This document shows, one piece after another, positions 28,520 through 39,040 of a stretch of 64,000 bases of DNA. The stretch comes from an uncultured Bacteroidota bacterium (GTDB taxonomy: Bacteria > Bacteroidota > Bacteroidia > Bacteroidales > UBA12481): contig CAINOB010000086.1 of the NCBI GenBank assembly GCA_903851365.1, positions 1-64,000 on the forward strand, given 5' to 3'. The number at the start of each line of letters is the position of its first letter. Position 1 is the stretch's first letter. Position numbers and translations under genes: made by a program. The notes beneath the pieces were generated by a model. The model was not told where the DNA came from. It saw only the letters and a list, made by a program, of their open reading frames with translations, and did not search any database.

Positions 28520-31500
28520 ATGATTAGAACAATCTCAGGAAAGATAAGGTATTTAGCATCCCTGGCATTATTTGCAGGATTCTCAATTTCAATCAGTTTT
28601 GGTCAAAATATTTTTTCCGGGAAGATAAACTGGATCTCTGCAACTAAATTCGACAAGGCAATATATCCCGACGGATCAGGCACACTTCCTCATTTTTCAA
28701 ACCGGCAGCGCTGGAGTGAAGGGCAAAACAACAAACCTGAAATAATTTTTACTAACCTTCAATTTGAACCAGTAAATACTTCTGATCCTGAATGGAAAAT
28801 AATTAACGGCAGTGCCATAAAAGATGCGATTGAAGTAAAAACCAATGTTCAAATTGAGCGTAAACAACCTTTTGCTGTATACAATTTTGTTCCATTCAGA
28901 AATAATCCTTCCACTGGTACCGTTGAGCGACTTGTTAGCTATACCGCAGAAATCAGACGAAGTGATGTTGTAACTCCTTCGGTAAAATCCACAACCCTGG
29001 CCCATGTTTATACTCCCAATTCGGTATTAGCGACAGGAAAATGGTATAAGATTCAGGTTAGCGCAACAGGTGTGCACAAACTCACTTATGCCGACTTGAA
29101 AAAAATTGGCATTCAAAATCCGGATAATATTAGAATCTATGGTAACGGCGGCCAACAGCTGCCGTTTGATTCCAGTCTGGATCGCCCGGATGACCTGGTT
29201 GAGAACCCTGTATATTTCGATAAAGGAGCCGATGGCGTGTTTGGAACTGGCGATTTTATCATTTTTTACGCGCAGGGTCCGGTAACCTGGAAATACGATC
29301 CGGTGAAAAAAATATTCAACCATCATCTGCATCTTTACTCAGATTACACTTACTATTTTATCACGGAAGATCTGGGACCGGGTAAGAGTGTATCAAATCC
29401 TTCGACGGGAACGCTAACTCCTCAGAATACCGTAACAGATTATACCGCTATCGATTATCGAGAAGTTGACTCTCTTAACCTGATCATGTCGGGCAGGCTT
29501 TGGTGCTGGAAACATTTCGCCATTCAACTGAACAGCGCTTTCGCCTTTAAATTTGCGCATCGGGTTCCTACTGAACCGGTGAACATAATTTCTTCCTTAT
29601 GGGCCCGTTCGCCTAAAACCAGTGCAAATTCCGGATTTTACCTTTCTTATGGTGACACCCGGTTTGAATCGGTTAGCCTTGCAAGTGTTTATACCGATAA
29701 CTCTGAGGCACTGTATGCTTCAACCGCCATTTCCAGTAGCTCTTTCACTCCGACAGGCGACTCCTTTATATTAAATATCCAGTTTGCCCAGAGTAACCCG
29801 GCATCTGAAGGATGGCTCGATTATCTTACCCTCAGCACCCGCTGCAATATTACTTTTGACGGCGGTCAGCTATCGTTCCGCGATGACCGTCAAACCGGAA
29901 CGGGTAAAATAGTTAAGTTCCAGGTAGGGCAAGCCACTACAAACAATTTGATTTGGGATGTTACGGATCTCAAAGATATTAAGCAGCAAGCAGTCACTGC
30001 CTATACTGGTGGTGTCGAATTTACCGCTGCTGCAGATATTATCAGGGAATATGTGGTTTTCGACCCTCAATCTGCCCTCCTGCCTGTTCCTGTTTACCTT
30101 GGAAATGGCCTTGGCCAGATCGCCAACCAAAACCTTCATGGCCAGGAGTGCCCCGATATGATTATCCTCGTTCATGATCAGCTTAAGAGCTATGCCCAGC
30201 AGCTCGCAGATTTTCACCAGAAAAATGATGGACTGACCACTTTGCTGGTTTCACCATCACAGATTTACAATGAATTTTCCTCAGGCATTCCTGATGCCAG
30301 TGCCATACGCGATTTTCTTAAGATGTTCTATGACCGTGCTGGTTCTGGCGCTTTCCGGTTAAAATATTTCCTGTTTTTCGGGGATGGATCTTATGACAAC
30401 AAAAGAACCGTCCTCGACTTCCCCACCTGCCTGCCAACCTATCAGTCCCTTGAATCTCTCTATCCAACAAGCTCTTACGTTACTGATGACTTTTTTGGAT
30501 TGCTTGACACCGGAGAAGATATTGAGGCCGGCCTTCTCGATATTGGAATCGGAAGATTACCTGTTTTAAGTGAAACCGAAGCTTCCATTATGATTGATAA
30601 GATCAACAGGTACCATGAGCCTGCCTCACTTGGTGACTGGCGTAACCTGGTTTGTTTTATCGGTGACGATGAGGATGGCAACACCCACATGCGGGATGCC
30701 GATGCTCTGGCTGATCTTCTTAAATCCCTGCAACCCGCCTTCAACATTGATAAAATCTACCTCGATGCCTACCAGCAAGTCACTCTGCCAACAGGTGACA
30801 GGTATCCGGAAGTGAACCGGGCAATCGGCGACCGTATAAAAAAAGGCGCATTAATTATGAACTACACGGGTCATGGTAGTGAACGAGGGTTGGCACATGA
30901 AGAAATCGTTACCGTTTCAGACATCAAGAATTGGGAAAATATTGATAAACTCTCCTTGTTTATGACGGCTACGTGCGAATTCAGCCGATTTGATAATCCC
31001 GACCTGGTTTCAGCCGGTGAATGGGTACTGCTGAATCCGAAGGGAGGCGGCATCGGACTGTTTTCAACCACACGACTGGTTTATTCATCACCCAATTATA
31101 TCCTGAACCGGGAATTCTATAATAATGCCTTTAACCGCGATGATCAGGGTAAGCGACTTCGTCTGGGTGACATCATGAGACTGACAATAAATGCAGTTGG
31201 AGACGAGCAAAACAAACTAAATTTCACTCTCTTAGGCGATCCTGCCCTAACACTGAGCTATCCTGAATATGGGATTACAATGACCCGGATCAACGGAAAA
31301 CCCGTCGGTGAATTCCGTGATACTTTAAAAGCCCTTACTTCTGCTTCCATCAGCGGATATATCAATGACATCAGCGGTAATAAGCTTAATAATTTTACCG
31401 GGATCGTACTGCCCACGGTTTATGACAAGGAAATTTCGATGACGACTTTGGGTAACGATGGCGGACCCACCATGAACTTCATGGTACAAAACAGTATTCT

Positions 31501-32362
31501 ATTCAGGGGGAAATCAAGTGTCAAAAATGGAGATTTCAGTTTTAATTTCATAGTACCTAAGGATATATCGTATAAGGTAGGTACAGGCAAATTAAGCTTC
31601 TACGGCAATAATGACAAATCTGATGCATCTGGCGTAAATCTTAACATTCTGGTTGGAGGCTCATCGAATTCCGGCATTGTTGATAAAGATGGTCCTGTGG
31701 TTAACGTCTTTATGAATGATACAACTTTTGTCAGTGGGGGTATGACCAATGAGAACCCTACCCTATTGGCCAGGATCAGGGATGCCAGCGGGATTAATAC
31801 GACCAGCAACGGGATTGGACATGATATCACTGCTATTCTTGATGGCAATCAGCAGAATCCCATCGTTCTGAATGATTATTATGAAAGCGACCTGGATCAG
31901 TACCGCTCCGGAAGCCTTAAGTATCCTCTAAGCAAACTGGCTCCAGGGGATCACAAGATCCGGATCAAAGTATGGGATATCCTTAATAATTCTACAGAAT
32001 CTGAAATTTCCTTCACAGTAAAAAGCTCCCTGAACCTGGTGATCGATCATTTGCTCAATTATCCAAATCCTTTTACGACGCATACTGATTTTTATTTTGA
32101 ACATAATCAGGGCCAACAATCTCTGGATGTTTTGCTTCAGGTATTTACTGTCAGCGGAAAATTGGTAAAGAGCTTCGAATTTCTGGCAGCTGATCAAACA
32201 CAGATAAAACCAGGATCCTTCAGAGTGGGACCGGTTTCCTGGGATGGGCTTGATGATTTTGGTGACAGGATTGGCAGGGGAACCTATTTTTACCGCGTAA
32301 AGGTCAGAACCTCTGACGGTAAGTCGGGGGAGGCTTTTCAAAAACTGGTTATTCTGAAATAA
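28520..32362 (+). CDS. porU: Type IX secretion system sortase PorU
   Basis: PorU is a gingipain-like (C25 family) cysteine protease on the cell surface that removes the C-terminal sorting domain of T9SS cargo and joins the cargo to the surface. The 1,280-residue protein has a signal peptide (to about residue 29), the conserved N-terminal segment GKWYKIQVSATGVHKL, and the C25 catalytic region with His785 (NYTGHGSERG) and Cys819 (TATCEFSRF). A C-terminal T9SS-type domain follows (NYPNPFTTHTDF, GTYFYRVKV). It is followed by porV and diverges from gldJ, the arrangement known in Flavobacterium. Confidence 0.95.
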   Translation: MIRTISGKIRYLASLALFAGFSISISFGQNIFSGKINWISATKFDKAIYPDGSGTLPHFSNRQRWSEGQNNKPEIIFTNLQFEPVNTSDPEWKIINGSAIKDAIEVKTNVQIERKQPFAVYNFVPFRNNPSTGTVERLVSYTAEIRRSDVVTPSVKSTTLAHVYTPNSVLATGKWYKIQVSATGVHKLTYADLKKIGIQNPDNIRIYGNGGQQLPFDSSLDRPDDLVENPVYFDKGADGVFGTGDFIIFYAQGPVTWKYDPVKKIFNHHLHLYSDYTYYFITEDLGPGKSVSNPSTGTLTPQNTVTDYTAIDYREVDSLNLIMSGRLWCWKHFAIQLNSAFAFKFAHRVPTEPVNIISSLWARSPKTSANSGFYLSYGDTRFESVSLASVYTDNSEALYASTAISSSSFTPTGDSFILNIQFAQSNPASEGWLDYLTLSTRCNITFDGGQLSFRDDRQTGTGKIVKFQVGQATTNNLIWDVTDLKDIKQQAVTAYTGGVEFTAAADIIREYVVFDPQSALLPVPVYLGNGLGQIANQNLHGQECPDMIILVHDQLKSYAQQLADFHQKNDGLTTLLVSPSQIYNEFSSGIPDASAIRDFLKMFYDRAGSGAFRLKYFLFFGDGSYDNKRTVLDFPTCLPTYQSLESLYPTSSYVTDDFFGLLDTGEDIEAGLLDIGIGRLPVLSETEASIMIDKINRYHEPASLGDWRNLVCFIGDDEDGNTHMRDADALADLLKSLQPAFNIDKIYLDAYQQVTLPTGDRYPEVNRAIGDRIKKGALIMNYTGHGSERGLAHEEIVTVSDIKNWENIDKLSLFMTATCEFSRFDNPDLVSAGEWVLLNPKGGGIGLFSTTRLVYSSPNYILNREFYNNAFNRDDQGKRLRLGDIMRLTINAVGDEQNKLNFTLLGDPALTLSYPEYGITMTRINGKPVGEFRDTLKALTSASISGYINDISGNKLNNFTGIVLPTVYDKEISMTTLGNDGGPTMNFMVQNSILFRGKSSVKNGDFSFNFIVPKDISYKVGTGKLSFYGNNDKSDASGVNLNILVGGSSNSGIVDKDGPVVNVFMNDTTFVSGGMTNENPTLLARIRDASGINTTSNGIGHDITAILDGNQQNPIVLNDYYESDLDQYRSGSLKYPLSKLAPGDHKIRIKVWDILNNSTESEISFTVKSSLNLVIDHLLNYPNPFTTHTDFYFEHNQGQQSLDVLLQVFTVSGKLVKSFEFLAADQTQIKPGSFRVGPVSWDGLDDFGDRIGRGTYFYRVKVRTSDGKSGEAFQKLVILK

Positions 32363-32438
32363 ATACCATTTTTTAAACAATAATTTTACTAACCTGTTGT
32401 TTTAGAAGTTTGATTTCCTTGGAAGACGGATAAATCTA

Positions 32439-32446
32439 TATATTTG
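32439..32446 (+). promoter_or_regulatory. Candidate porV promoter -7 element
   Basis: TATATTTG matches TAnnTTTG exactly, 18 nt upstream of the porV ATG and inside the 102-bp gap after porU. It suggests that porV-ispF can be transcribed independently of porU, with a very short leader. Confidence 0.45.
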
Positions 32447-32464
32447 CAGCAAAATTTACTGTTC

Positions 32465-33670
32465 ATGAAAGTTGTTCGAAACTTTACTCTGATTCTCATA
32501 GGGTTAACAGCCCTGATAAAGCCTGTATCCGGTCAGATCACCACTGATCAGTTATCGGGAAAAATCAATACTGTTACCACCTCTGTACCATTTCTGACCA
32601 TCGCGCCTGATTCCAGATCAGGAGGCATGGGCGATGTTGGAGTGGCGCTTTCTCCGGATGCTAATTCAATGCATTGGAATCCTGCAAAATATGCTTTCGT
32701 GACTAATGATGTGGGTCTGTCTATTTCTTATACCCCCTGGTTAAGGAAATTAATACCAGACATCAACCTTGCCTATCTTTCCGGCTACAAGCGTATCGAT
32801 AAGAATCAGGTTATCGGATTATCATTGCTTTATTTCTCATTAGGGAATATCAATTTCACAAATGACGTGGGTACTACAACCCAGACCTTTAACCCGAATG
32901 AGTTTTCAGTGGATGCAGCCTATGCACGCTCATTTTCAGATAAGTTTTCAGCCAGTCTGGCATTCAGGTTTATTTATTCAAACCTCACAGGTGGAGCCTT
33001 TGTAAATGGTATTGAATCACATCCGGGGATGGCCTACGCATCCGATATTTCCATTTTTTATCAAAATAAGGAACTGCGTCTGAAAGATTATGATGCAACT
33101 TTTGCCTTTGGAATGAATATTTCCAATATCGGATCGAAAATCTCTTATACACAAAATTCCGACAAGGATTTTATTCCCATTAACCTGCGCATCGGTGCTG
33201 CCTATACCATTCAATTTGATGATTACAACTCCCTGACAGCTTCCTGTGATCTGAATAAGCTATTGGTTCCTTCACCACCTTTGTACTATAATCCGGGTGA
33301 TTCCGTTTCTGCCACTGGTGATCCCGTCATCAAATCCGGATATGACCCGAATGTTGGTGTTCCTGTTGGGATGTTCCGTTCCTTTTATGATGCTCCGGGC
33401 GGTTTCGGAGAAGAACTAAGAGAAATTTCCATTGCCTCAGGTCTGGAATACTGGTATGCAAAACAGTTTGCCATTAGAACCGGATTTTTCTATGAAGATG
33501 CCACCAAGGGTAACAGAAAATATTTTACCGTTGGTATTGGTTTGCGTCTCAACGTTTTCGGTTTGGATTTCGCCTATCTGGTTCCTGTTAACGGACAAAA
33601 CAGTCCGCTCGCAAATACTCTGAGGTTTAGCATGTTATTCAATTTTGCCGGACTTAATGGCAAAAAATAA
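32465..33670 (+). CDS. porV: T9SS outer-membrane protein PorV
   Basis: PorV (LptO) is a 14-strand FadL-like outer-membrane barrel that collects cargo with C-terminal sorting domains from the SprA translocon and hands it to PorU. The 401-residue protein has a signal peptide and the conserved start FLTIAPDSRSGGMGDVGVALSPDANSMHWNPAK (split here as IAPDSRSGGMGDVG and SMHWNPAKYAF), followed by alternating beta-strand sequence and a C-terminal aromatic-rich strand. I choose ATG 32465 (MKVVRNF) over an upstream TTG that lies inside the promoter element. Its stop overlaps the ispF ATG by one base. Confidence 0.92.
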   Translation: MKVVRNFTLILIGLTALIKPVSGQITTDQLSGKINTVTTSVPFLTIAPDSRSGGMGDVGVALSPDANSMHWNPAKYAFVTNDVGLSISYTPWLRKLIPDINLAYLSGYKRIDKNQVIGLSLLYFSLGNINFTNDVGTTTQTFNPNEFSVDAAYARSFSDKFSASLAFRFIYSNLTGGAFVNGIESHPGMAYASDISIFYQNKELRLKDYDATFAFGMNISNIGSKISYTQNSDKDFIPINLRIGAAYTIQFDDYNSLTASCDLNKLLVPSPPLYYNPGDSVSATGDPVIKSGYDPNVGVPVGMFRSFYDAPGGFGEELREISIASGLEYWYAKQFAIRTGFFYEDATKGNRKYFTVGIGLRLNVFGLDFAYLVPVNGQNSPLANTLRFSMLFNFAGLNGKK

Positions 33671-34149
33671 TGTACAGGACCGGCTTTGGATATGACGTAC
33701 ACAAGCTGGTTGAAAACCGTAAGCTGATATTAGGCGGAATTGAAATTCCCTTTTCCAAAGGCACTTTAGGACATTCCGACGGCGATGCCGTTATTCATGC
33801 AATTTGCGATTCCCTCCTGGGAGCACTTGCGCTGCGCGATATCGGATATCATTTCCCTGATACTTCAGCTGACTTCAAGGATATTGACAGTAAGATCCTT
33901 CTTAAGAAAACCATTGACTTAGTCAGAGCTGAGGGTTGGGAAATTGCAAATATCGATACGACCATCTGCCTCGAAAAACCTAAGCTTAAGGAGCATATTT
34001 CATTAATGCAGAGTACGATGGCTGAAGTGCTGGGTATTCAACCCAATCAACTGTCAGTCAAGGCAACTACAACTGAGACCATGGGTTTTGTCGGAACAGG
34101 TGAAGGCGTTGCAGTTTACGCCGTTGCCATGGTCGTAAAAGCATCCTAA
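33670..34149 (+). CDS. ispF: 2-C-methyl-D-erythritol 2,4-cyclodiphosphate synthase
   Basis: IspF cyclises CDP-methylerythritol phosphate to methylerythritol cyclodiphosphate in the non-mevalonate isoprenoid pathway. The 159-residue protein has metal-binding Asp9 and His11 (GFGYDVHKL) and His43 (GHSDGDAVIHAI), plus the C-terminal TTTETMGFVGTGEGVA motif; all match the family and its normal length. It begins on the last base of the porV stop (TAATG), so it is translationally coupled to a T9SS gene. Its end overlaps the convergent hutU by 4 bp. Confidence 0.95.
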   Translation: MYRTGFGYDVHKLVENRKLILGGIEIPFSKGTLGHSDGDAVIHAICDSLLGALALRDIGYHFPDTSADFKDIDSKILLKKTIDLVRAEGWEIANIDTTICLEKPKLKEHISLMQSTMAEVLGIQPNQLSVKATTTETMGFVGTGEGVAVYAVAMVVKAS

Positions 34150-36158
34150 CCGGTCACTGAATTCAAAAGGTCATCATCCACCAGGTTGGGCATGGTTACT
34201 ACCAGTGATGAATTTTCTTCGACTGCGCGTGTTATTGCTGACATTGCACCAGGATTTCTGGCCCAGCTTCTACGAGCGATTCCATTATTAACATCCCAGT
34301 GAAGCATCTGTCTTAACCGACGCTCCGAATCCCGGCTGCCATCAAGTACCATTCCGAAGCCTCCGTTGATAACTTCGCCCCAGCCTACTCCTCCGCCATT
34401 GTGCAATGACACCCAGGTGGCCCCTCTGAAACTATCACCAATAACATTCTGAACCGCCATATCGGCTGTAAATGCGGATCCATCGTATATATTCGATGTT
34501 TCGCGGAAAGGTGAATCCGTTCCCGAAACATCGTGATGATCGCGTCCGATGACAACAGGTGCACTTATCTCTCCGGATGCTATCGCCTGGTTAAACGCGT
34601 CAGCAATACAGATTCGGCCCATCGCATCGGCATAAAGAATTCTTGCCTGTGATCCCACAACAAGCTGGTTTTTCCCTGCCTGTTTGATCCAATGGAGGTT
34701 ATCTGCCATCTGTAACCGGATTTCAACAGGAGCTTCGAGCATCAGCCTCTCGAGAACTTCTCCCGCTATCTGGTCGGTTTTCTCAAGATCTCCGGCATCG
34801 TTCGAACAACAGACCCACCTGAAAGGACCAAAACCATAGTCAAAGAAAAGCGGCCCCATAATATCCTGAACATAGGAAGGATATCTGTACGTGCCCTTAC
34901 CTGAAAAAACATCTGCCCCGGCCCGGCCCGATTCAATCAAAAAAGCATTGCCATAATCCCAGAAATACATACCCCCTTTACTCAAGGAATTGATGGCAAG
35001 GACCTGACGGCGTAATGATTCCTGTAACAGGCCCTTAAATTGCCCGGGTTCGCCGGCGATCATCTCGTTGGCCCTATCAAAGCTGATACCGGCCGGATAA
35101 TACCCACCCGCCCATGGATTATGCAACGAAGTCTGATCTGATCCCAGATCAATTTCCACTTCCTTTTTGGCCAGATATTCCCATAAATCAACAATATTTC
35201 CCTGATAGGCCAGGGAGACAGCTTCTTTCGCCTGCTTTGCCCTGTTCATCCTTACCAGAAGCTTATCGGTATCGATATAAACTTCATCCACCCAGCCTTG
35301 TTCGTGCCGTACTTTTGTAGCCTTCGGATTAATTTCGGCAACAAGGCAGATCCCTCCTGAAATAACCGTGGCTTTTGGCTGAGCGCCCGACATTCCTCCA
35401 AGTCCGGAAGTAACAAATACCTTGCCTTGCAAATCCTGCGAAGGCGATTTAGCTTTTATCCTTCCCGCATTCAGCAAAGTGATTGTGGTTCCGTGAACAA
35501 TTCCCTGGGGCCCGATGTACATATAAGACCCCGCAGTCATTTGTCCGTATTGCGAAACTCCCAGTGCATTCATCCTTTCCCAATCATCAGGCGATGAATA
35601 GTTTGGAATAACCATGCCATTGGTTACAACAGCCCGCGGCGCTTCTTTATGTGATGGAAAAACTCCCATTGGATGGCCGGAATACATGACAAGCGTCTGC
35701 TCATCAGTCATTTCCGCCAGATATTTCATCGTTAAACGATACTGCGCCCAGTTCTGAAAAACAGCGCCGTTACCGCCATAAGTAATAAGCTCATCGGGAT
35801 GTTGAGCAACACGGATATCAAGATTATTGCTGATCATCAGCATGATGGCAGCTGCCTGAACAGATTTGTGCGGAAAATCCTCCAAATGCCGCGCTCGTAT
35901 CTCATAGTCAGGCCTTAGGCGATACATATAGATACGACCGTAGGTCAGGAGTTCGTTAAGAAATTCAGGTGCCAGTAAAGGATGATGCTTAGGATTAAAA
36001 TATCTCAAAGCATTTCGTAAAGCAAGCTTCTTTTCATCCGCAGTCAGGATATCTTTCCTCTTTGGAGCATGGTTTATTTCATGATTGAAGGGCTTCCGAT
36101 CGGGCAACACCTCTGGAATACCCTCCAGGATTGATCTGCTAAATTCAGAATCAGTCAT
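34146..36158 (-). CDS. hutU: Urocanate hydratase, long bacteroidal form
   Basis: Urocanase converts urocanate to imidazolonepropionate in histidine catabolism, using tightly bound NAD+. The 670-residue protein carries GNGAVFQNWAQYRL, MYSGHPMGVFPS, VTNGMVIPNYS, GQMTAGSYMYIGPQG and WVCCSNDAGDLEKTD. It is longer than the 550-residue proteobacterial enzyme, as usual for Bacteroidota. The rest of the hut pathway (hutH, hutI, formimidoyl transferase) is not in the window. It starts only 6 nt after the GH13 amylase stop on the same strand, so read-through from the amylase transcript is likely. Confidence 0.94.
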   Translation of the reverse strand: MTDSEFSRSILEGIPEVLPDRKPFNHEINHAPKRKDILTADEKKLALRNALRYFNPKHHPLLAPEFLNELLTYGRIYMYRLRPDYEIRARHLEDFPHKSVQAAAIMLMISNNLDIRVAQHPDELITYGGNGAVFQNWAQYRLTMKYLAEMTDEQTLVMYSGHPMGVFPSHKEAPRAVVTNGMVIPNYSSPDDWERMNALGVSQYGQMTAGSYMYIGPQGIVHGTTITLLNAGRIKAKSPSQDLQGKVFVTSGLGGMSGAQPKATVISGGICLVAEINPKATKVRHEQGWVDEVYIDTDKLLVRMNRAKQAKEAVSLAYQGNIVDLWEYLAKKEVEIDLGSDQTSLHNPWAGGYYPAGISFDRANEMIAGEPGQFKGLLQESLRRQVLAINSLSKGGMYFWDYGNAFLIESGRAGADVFSGKGTYRYPSYVQDIMGPLFFDYGFGPFRWVCCSNDAGDLEKTDQIAGEVLERLMLEAPVEIRLQMADNLHWIKQAGKNQLVVGSQARILYADAMGRICIADAFNQAIASGEISAPVVIGRDHHDVSGTDSPFRETSNIYDGSAFTADMAVQNVIGDSFRGATWVSLHNGGGVGWGEVINGGFGMVLDGSRDSERRLRQMLHWDVNNGIARRSWARNPGAMSAITRAVEENSSLVVTMPNLVDDDLLNSVTG

Positions 36159-36164
36159 TTTATT

Positions 36165-38960
36165 CTAATTTTTAATCCAACGGGCTATCCGGGTCCCATA
36201 AGAGTTTTGAAGCTCCAAAATATAAATCCCGCTGTCCAGTGAACTGACATCAACAACCAGAGCATTGGACCCTGGAATATATTCATTTGTCTTAAGCATC
36301 ATCTGCCTGCCCTGGAGATCCAATATCCTTATTTTAACTTCACCTGATGCCATACCCTGGCAATCGATAAATAATTTGCCAGTAGCCGGATTTGGGTAAA
36401 CCAGGATATCCGGTGCGCTCGAAGCTAAATCAGAAAAATCTCCGGTGGAGCTGATAATATTAGGCTTGGCAAGTTTGACATCCGTATACAGCCGGTATTC
36501 ACCTTGCTTCAGGTTCATACGACCGTTAATGTCTGAGATCTGCACGGAATCACCGGTCCAATATTCATACCACCACCCGATATGCTGAAAACTCGGGGTT
36601 GCCCACGACGACCGGATACCAAAATTACCAAGGATGGAGACATTCATCGAACTACTATTCAGGTTGATCCGCTTTACCGTGTCAGCAAGTGATACTTGAA
36701 AATCGGCCGTTGAGAAAACAGCAAGCGTTTTTTTCAGGTTATTGAGCTTCGAATAGATTTGATTCAGCCTCTTTCTGAGCGGATCGTTCAGATAGTCCCA
36801 GCGAACTGGCTTAGCAGCCACCCTGCCAATATAATTGATCGAGTAGTCATATCCAAGCTCCCCAAACATCCAGATCATTTTTGGGCCCGGTACGGGTATA
36901 AAAAAGTTAGCTGCCATTTCCATCCTTTTTAAGGCTATCGGCAGACTTTTCATATTATATGTACTGTTTTGAGTGTTGCCATAAGTAAGGCAATCGTACA
37001 TGAGGCGCTCCTCGTCGTGACTTTCCATATAGCCAACCAGGTTCGGCTGCGTCCAGGTGCGCTGCTTCCACGAGATATTTGAAAAATTCCAGTCCCCACC
37101 AGAATACCAGCCACTCGCCGCCTGCCTATAGTTATTATTAAGATTTCCCCAAAGCATCATTCCATAATTCGATAAAACAATCTCTTCCGAATTAGCAGCA
37201 AAATGTTCGAGAATAACGTAGGCTGAGGGATTAGCCAGCTTTATTTTATCGTCCATTCTTTTAAGGATAGCAATTCGGCTGGCATCATAAGCAGATCCAT
37301 CGCCGGGTGTATTTGTAAATCCCTTGGTAAAATCGAAACGGAAACCATCCACCTGATATTCCTTCATCCAGTAGGTATTCACGCTGTCAACAAATCGCTG
37401 GGTAGCCACACTCTCATGATTAAAGTCGTAACCCCAGGAATAGGTACTATTGGGAGATATAGTATTATACCAGGGATTATTGACTGCAGGCCGGCTATTT
37501 TGTGCATCCCAGTATAACCTGACCAACGGTGACTGTCCGTAGGAATGATTTAGAACCATGTCCATTATGACGGCTAATCCATTCTGATGTGCTGAATCCA
37601 CAAAAGCCTTAAAAGTATCTTTCGGACCGTAATATTTGTCTACTGCAAAATAAAATGACGGATTATATCCCCAACTATCGTTCCCTTCGAATTCAGATAT
37701 CGGCATCAGCTCTATAGCATTAATACCAAGGTTCTTAATGTATTTCAAAGTATCAGTCAGGGCTTTAAAACTGTGCGCACCAACAAAGTCACGCACCAAC
37801 AGTTCATAGATAACCAGGTTTTTCTGTGCAGGAGGAACAAAATTCTTGTTCTTCCATTGATAGGCTGGCTGGCCAGTTTGCATGACGGATACCGCCTGTG
37901 TGGCTTTCCCCTGAGGATAGGCTATCAGGTTAGGATAAGTAGTTGAATCGATATAACTATCGTTCCATGGGTCAGAAATTTTATCAGAATATGGATCAGC
38001 GATATTAATCTCACCATCAACCAGATACTGAAATTGATATTCCCTGAGAGGTTCAAGGTTGTCCAGAGTAATCCAATACCTTAATCCATCAGGAGTTTGT
38101 TTCATAAGGTATGATTCACTAATGGCCCAATTATTAAAACTCCCGATCAGAAAAACAAATTGCTTAAGGGGGGCATAAAGAACCAAAACTGCAGAGTGAT
38201 CGTTGATATAATTAATGCCATCCTTAACACCGGCGGGCAATACGGCAATGGTACCCGCTCCTTTTATCAGGTAATTGAAGCTGTCTGTTGCTGTTAATCC
38301 CTTTCCGTAAGCGATAGTATAAACAAGGTGATAACCTGATGCACCGGCATTTAATGTATAAATCAGGCTATTGCCAGTCGCGGAAATAATCCTGATACTA
38401 TCCCGAAATAAAGCGATGGAATCAGCGCTCGTGGCGCCTACCTGGATATCGATGGTTGAACCGGCATCCACGGCAAAAAAACTTTTATCAGGTTTTGTAA
38501 AACTGACATTCAGGCCAGCATCATATACATCGGCAAAAATATCCGACAAATCAGCCATTTTTCCCTGTTTGGCCCCTGTGGCATCACGAAAGACAAAAGC
38601 CATTTTAAGTATCTTTTCAGAAGCGGGAACATTGTAAAATGCTCTTATTGAGGGTCCGATTTTAAGCTCCCACAGATTATTGCCAATTGACTTTAATTTC
38701 GCTTTTGTTATGTTTTCGCTCCACCCGGCAATCACATATTTCCAGTTAGTCGGGCCGGTACTCAGGTTGGTGATCACGCCTGTATGAGCCCAGATATCGC
38801 CGGTATAATTAAGCAATCCGGCATTCCCTTTTGAAGCATCAAAAATGACCGAAACGGAATCATTCTCTGTTGGGAAGGCTGGCACAGTCCGCACAACCTG
38901 CGATTGAAGCGACAGGGAAACGACCCAGAGAAGATTTAAAAAAATGGCCTTTTTAAGCAT
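36165..38960 (-). CDS. Secreted GH13 alpha-amylase with T9SS sorting domain
   Basis: This 931-residue enzyme has a signal peptide (MLKKAIFLNLLWVVSLSLQSQ). Two beta-sandwich/starch-binding-like N-terminal regions follow, including a CBM48-like segment around FLIGSFNNWAIS. The GH13 barrel has nucleophile Asp543 (DGFRFDFTKG), acid/base Glu585 (VILEHF) and Asp649 (ESHDEER). The C-terminus is a type-A T9SS sorting domain: YPNPATGKLFI, VKIRILDLQGRQM, SGIYILELQ. It should therefore be exported by the T9SS and held at or released from the cell surface to cut starch. It lies downstream of susCDE beyond a terminator hairpin and takes the place that the lipoprotein SusG holds in Bacteroides. Confidence 0.93.
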   Translation of the reverse strand: MLKKAIFLNLLWVVSLSLQSQVVRTVPAFPTENDSVSVIFDASKGNAGLLNYTGDIWAHTGVITNLSTGPTNWKYVIAGWSENITKAKLKSIGNNLWELKIGPSIRAFYNVPASEKILKMAFVFRDATGAKQGKMADLSDIFADVYDAGLNVSFTKPDKSFFAVDAGSTIDIQVGATSADSIALFRDSIRIISATGNSLIYTLNAGASGYHLVYTIAYGKGLTATDSFNYLIKGAGTIAVLPAGVKDGINYINDHSAVLVLYAPLKQFVFLIGSFNNWAISESYLMKQTPDGLRYWITLDNLEPLREYQFQYLVDGEINIADPYSDKISDPWNDSYIDSTTYPNLIAYPQGKATQAVSVMQTGQPAYQWKNKNFVPPAQKNLVIYELLVRDFVGAHSFKALTDTLKYIKNLGINAIELMPISEFEGNDSWGYNPSFYFAVDKYYGPKDTFKAFVDSAHQNGLAVIMDMVLNHSYGQSPLVRLYWDAQNSRPAVNNPWYNTISPNSTYSWGYDFNHESVATQRFVDSVNTYWMKEYQVDGFRFDFTKGFTNTPGDGSAYDASRIAILKRMDDKIKLANPSAYVILEHFAANSEEIVLSNYGMMLWGNLNNNYRQAASGWYSGGDWNFSNISWKQRTWTQPNLVGYMESHDEERLMYDCLTYGNTQNSTYNMKSLPIALKRMEMAANFFIPVPGPKMIWMFGELGYDYSINYIGRVAAKPVRWDYLNDPLRKRLNQIYSKLNNLKKTLAVFSTADFQVSLADTVKRINLNSSSMNVSILGNFGIRSSWATPSFQHIGWWYEYWTGDSVQISDINGRMNLKQGEYRLYTDVKLAKPNIISSTGDFSDLASSAPDILVYPNPATGKLFIDCQGMASGEVKIRILDLQGRQMMLKTNEYIPGSNALVVDVSSLDSGIYILELQNSYGTRIARWIKN

Positions 38961-39040
38961 TTTATTTTGGGATTATCAGATTTGTATCAGGGAACGAAAT
39001 TACAAATATTATCAGTAGGGCTCGGATGACCGGATGGAAA

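Noticed and set aside
30475-30747. Minus-strand ORFs inside porU
   Set aside because: They are shadows of a gene with clear catalytic motifs on the plus strand.
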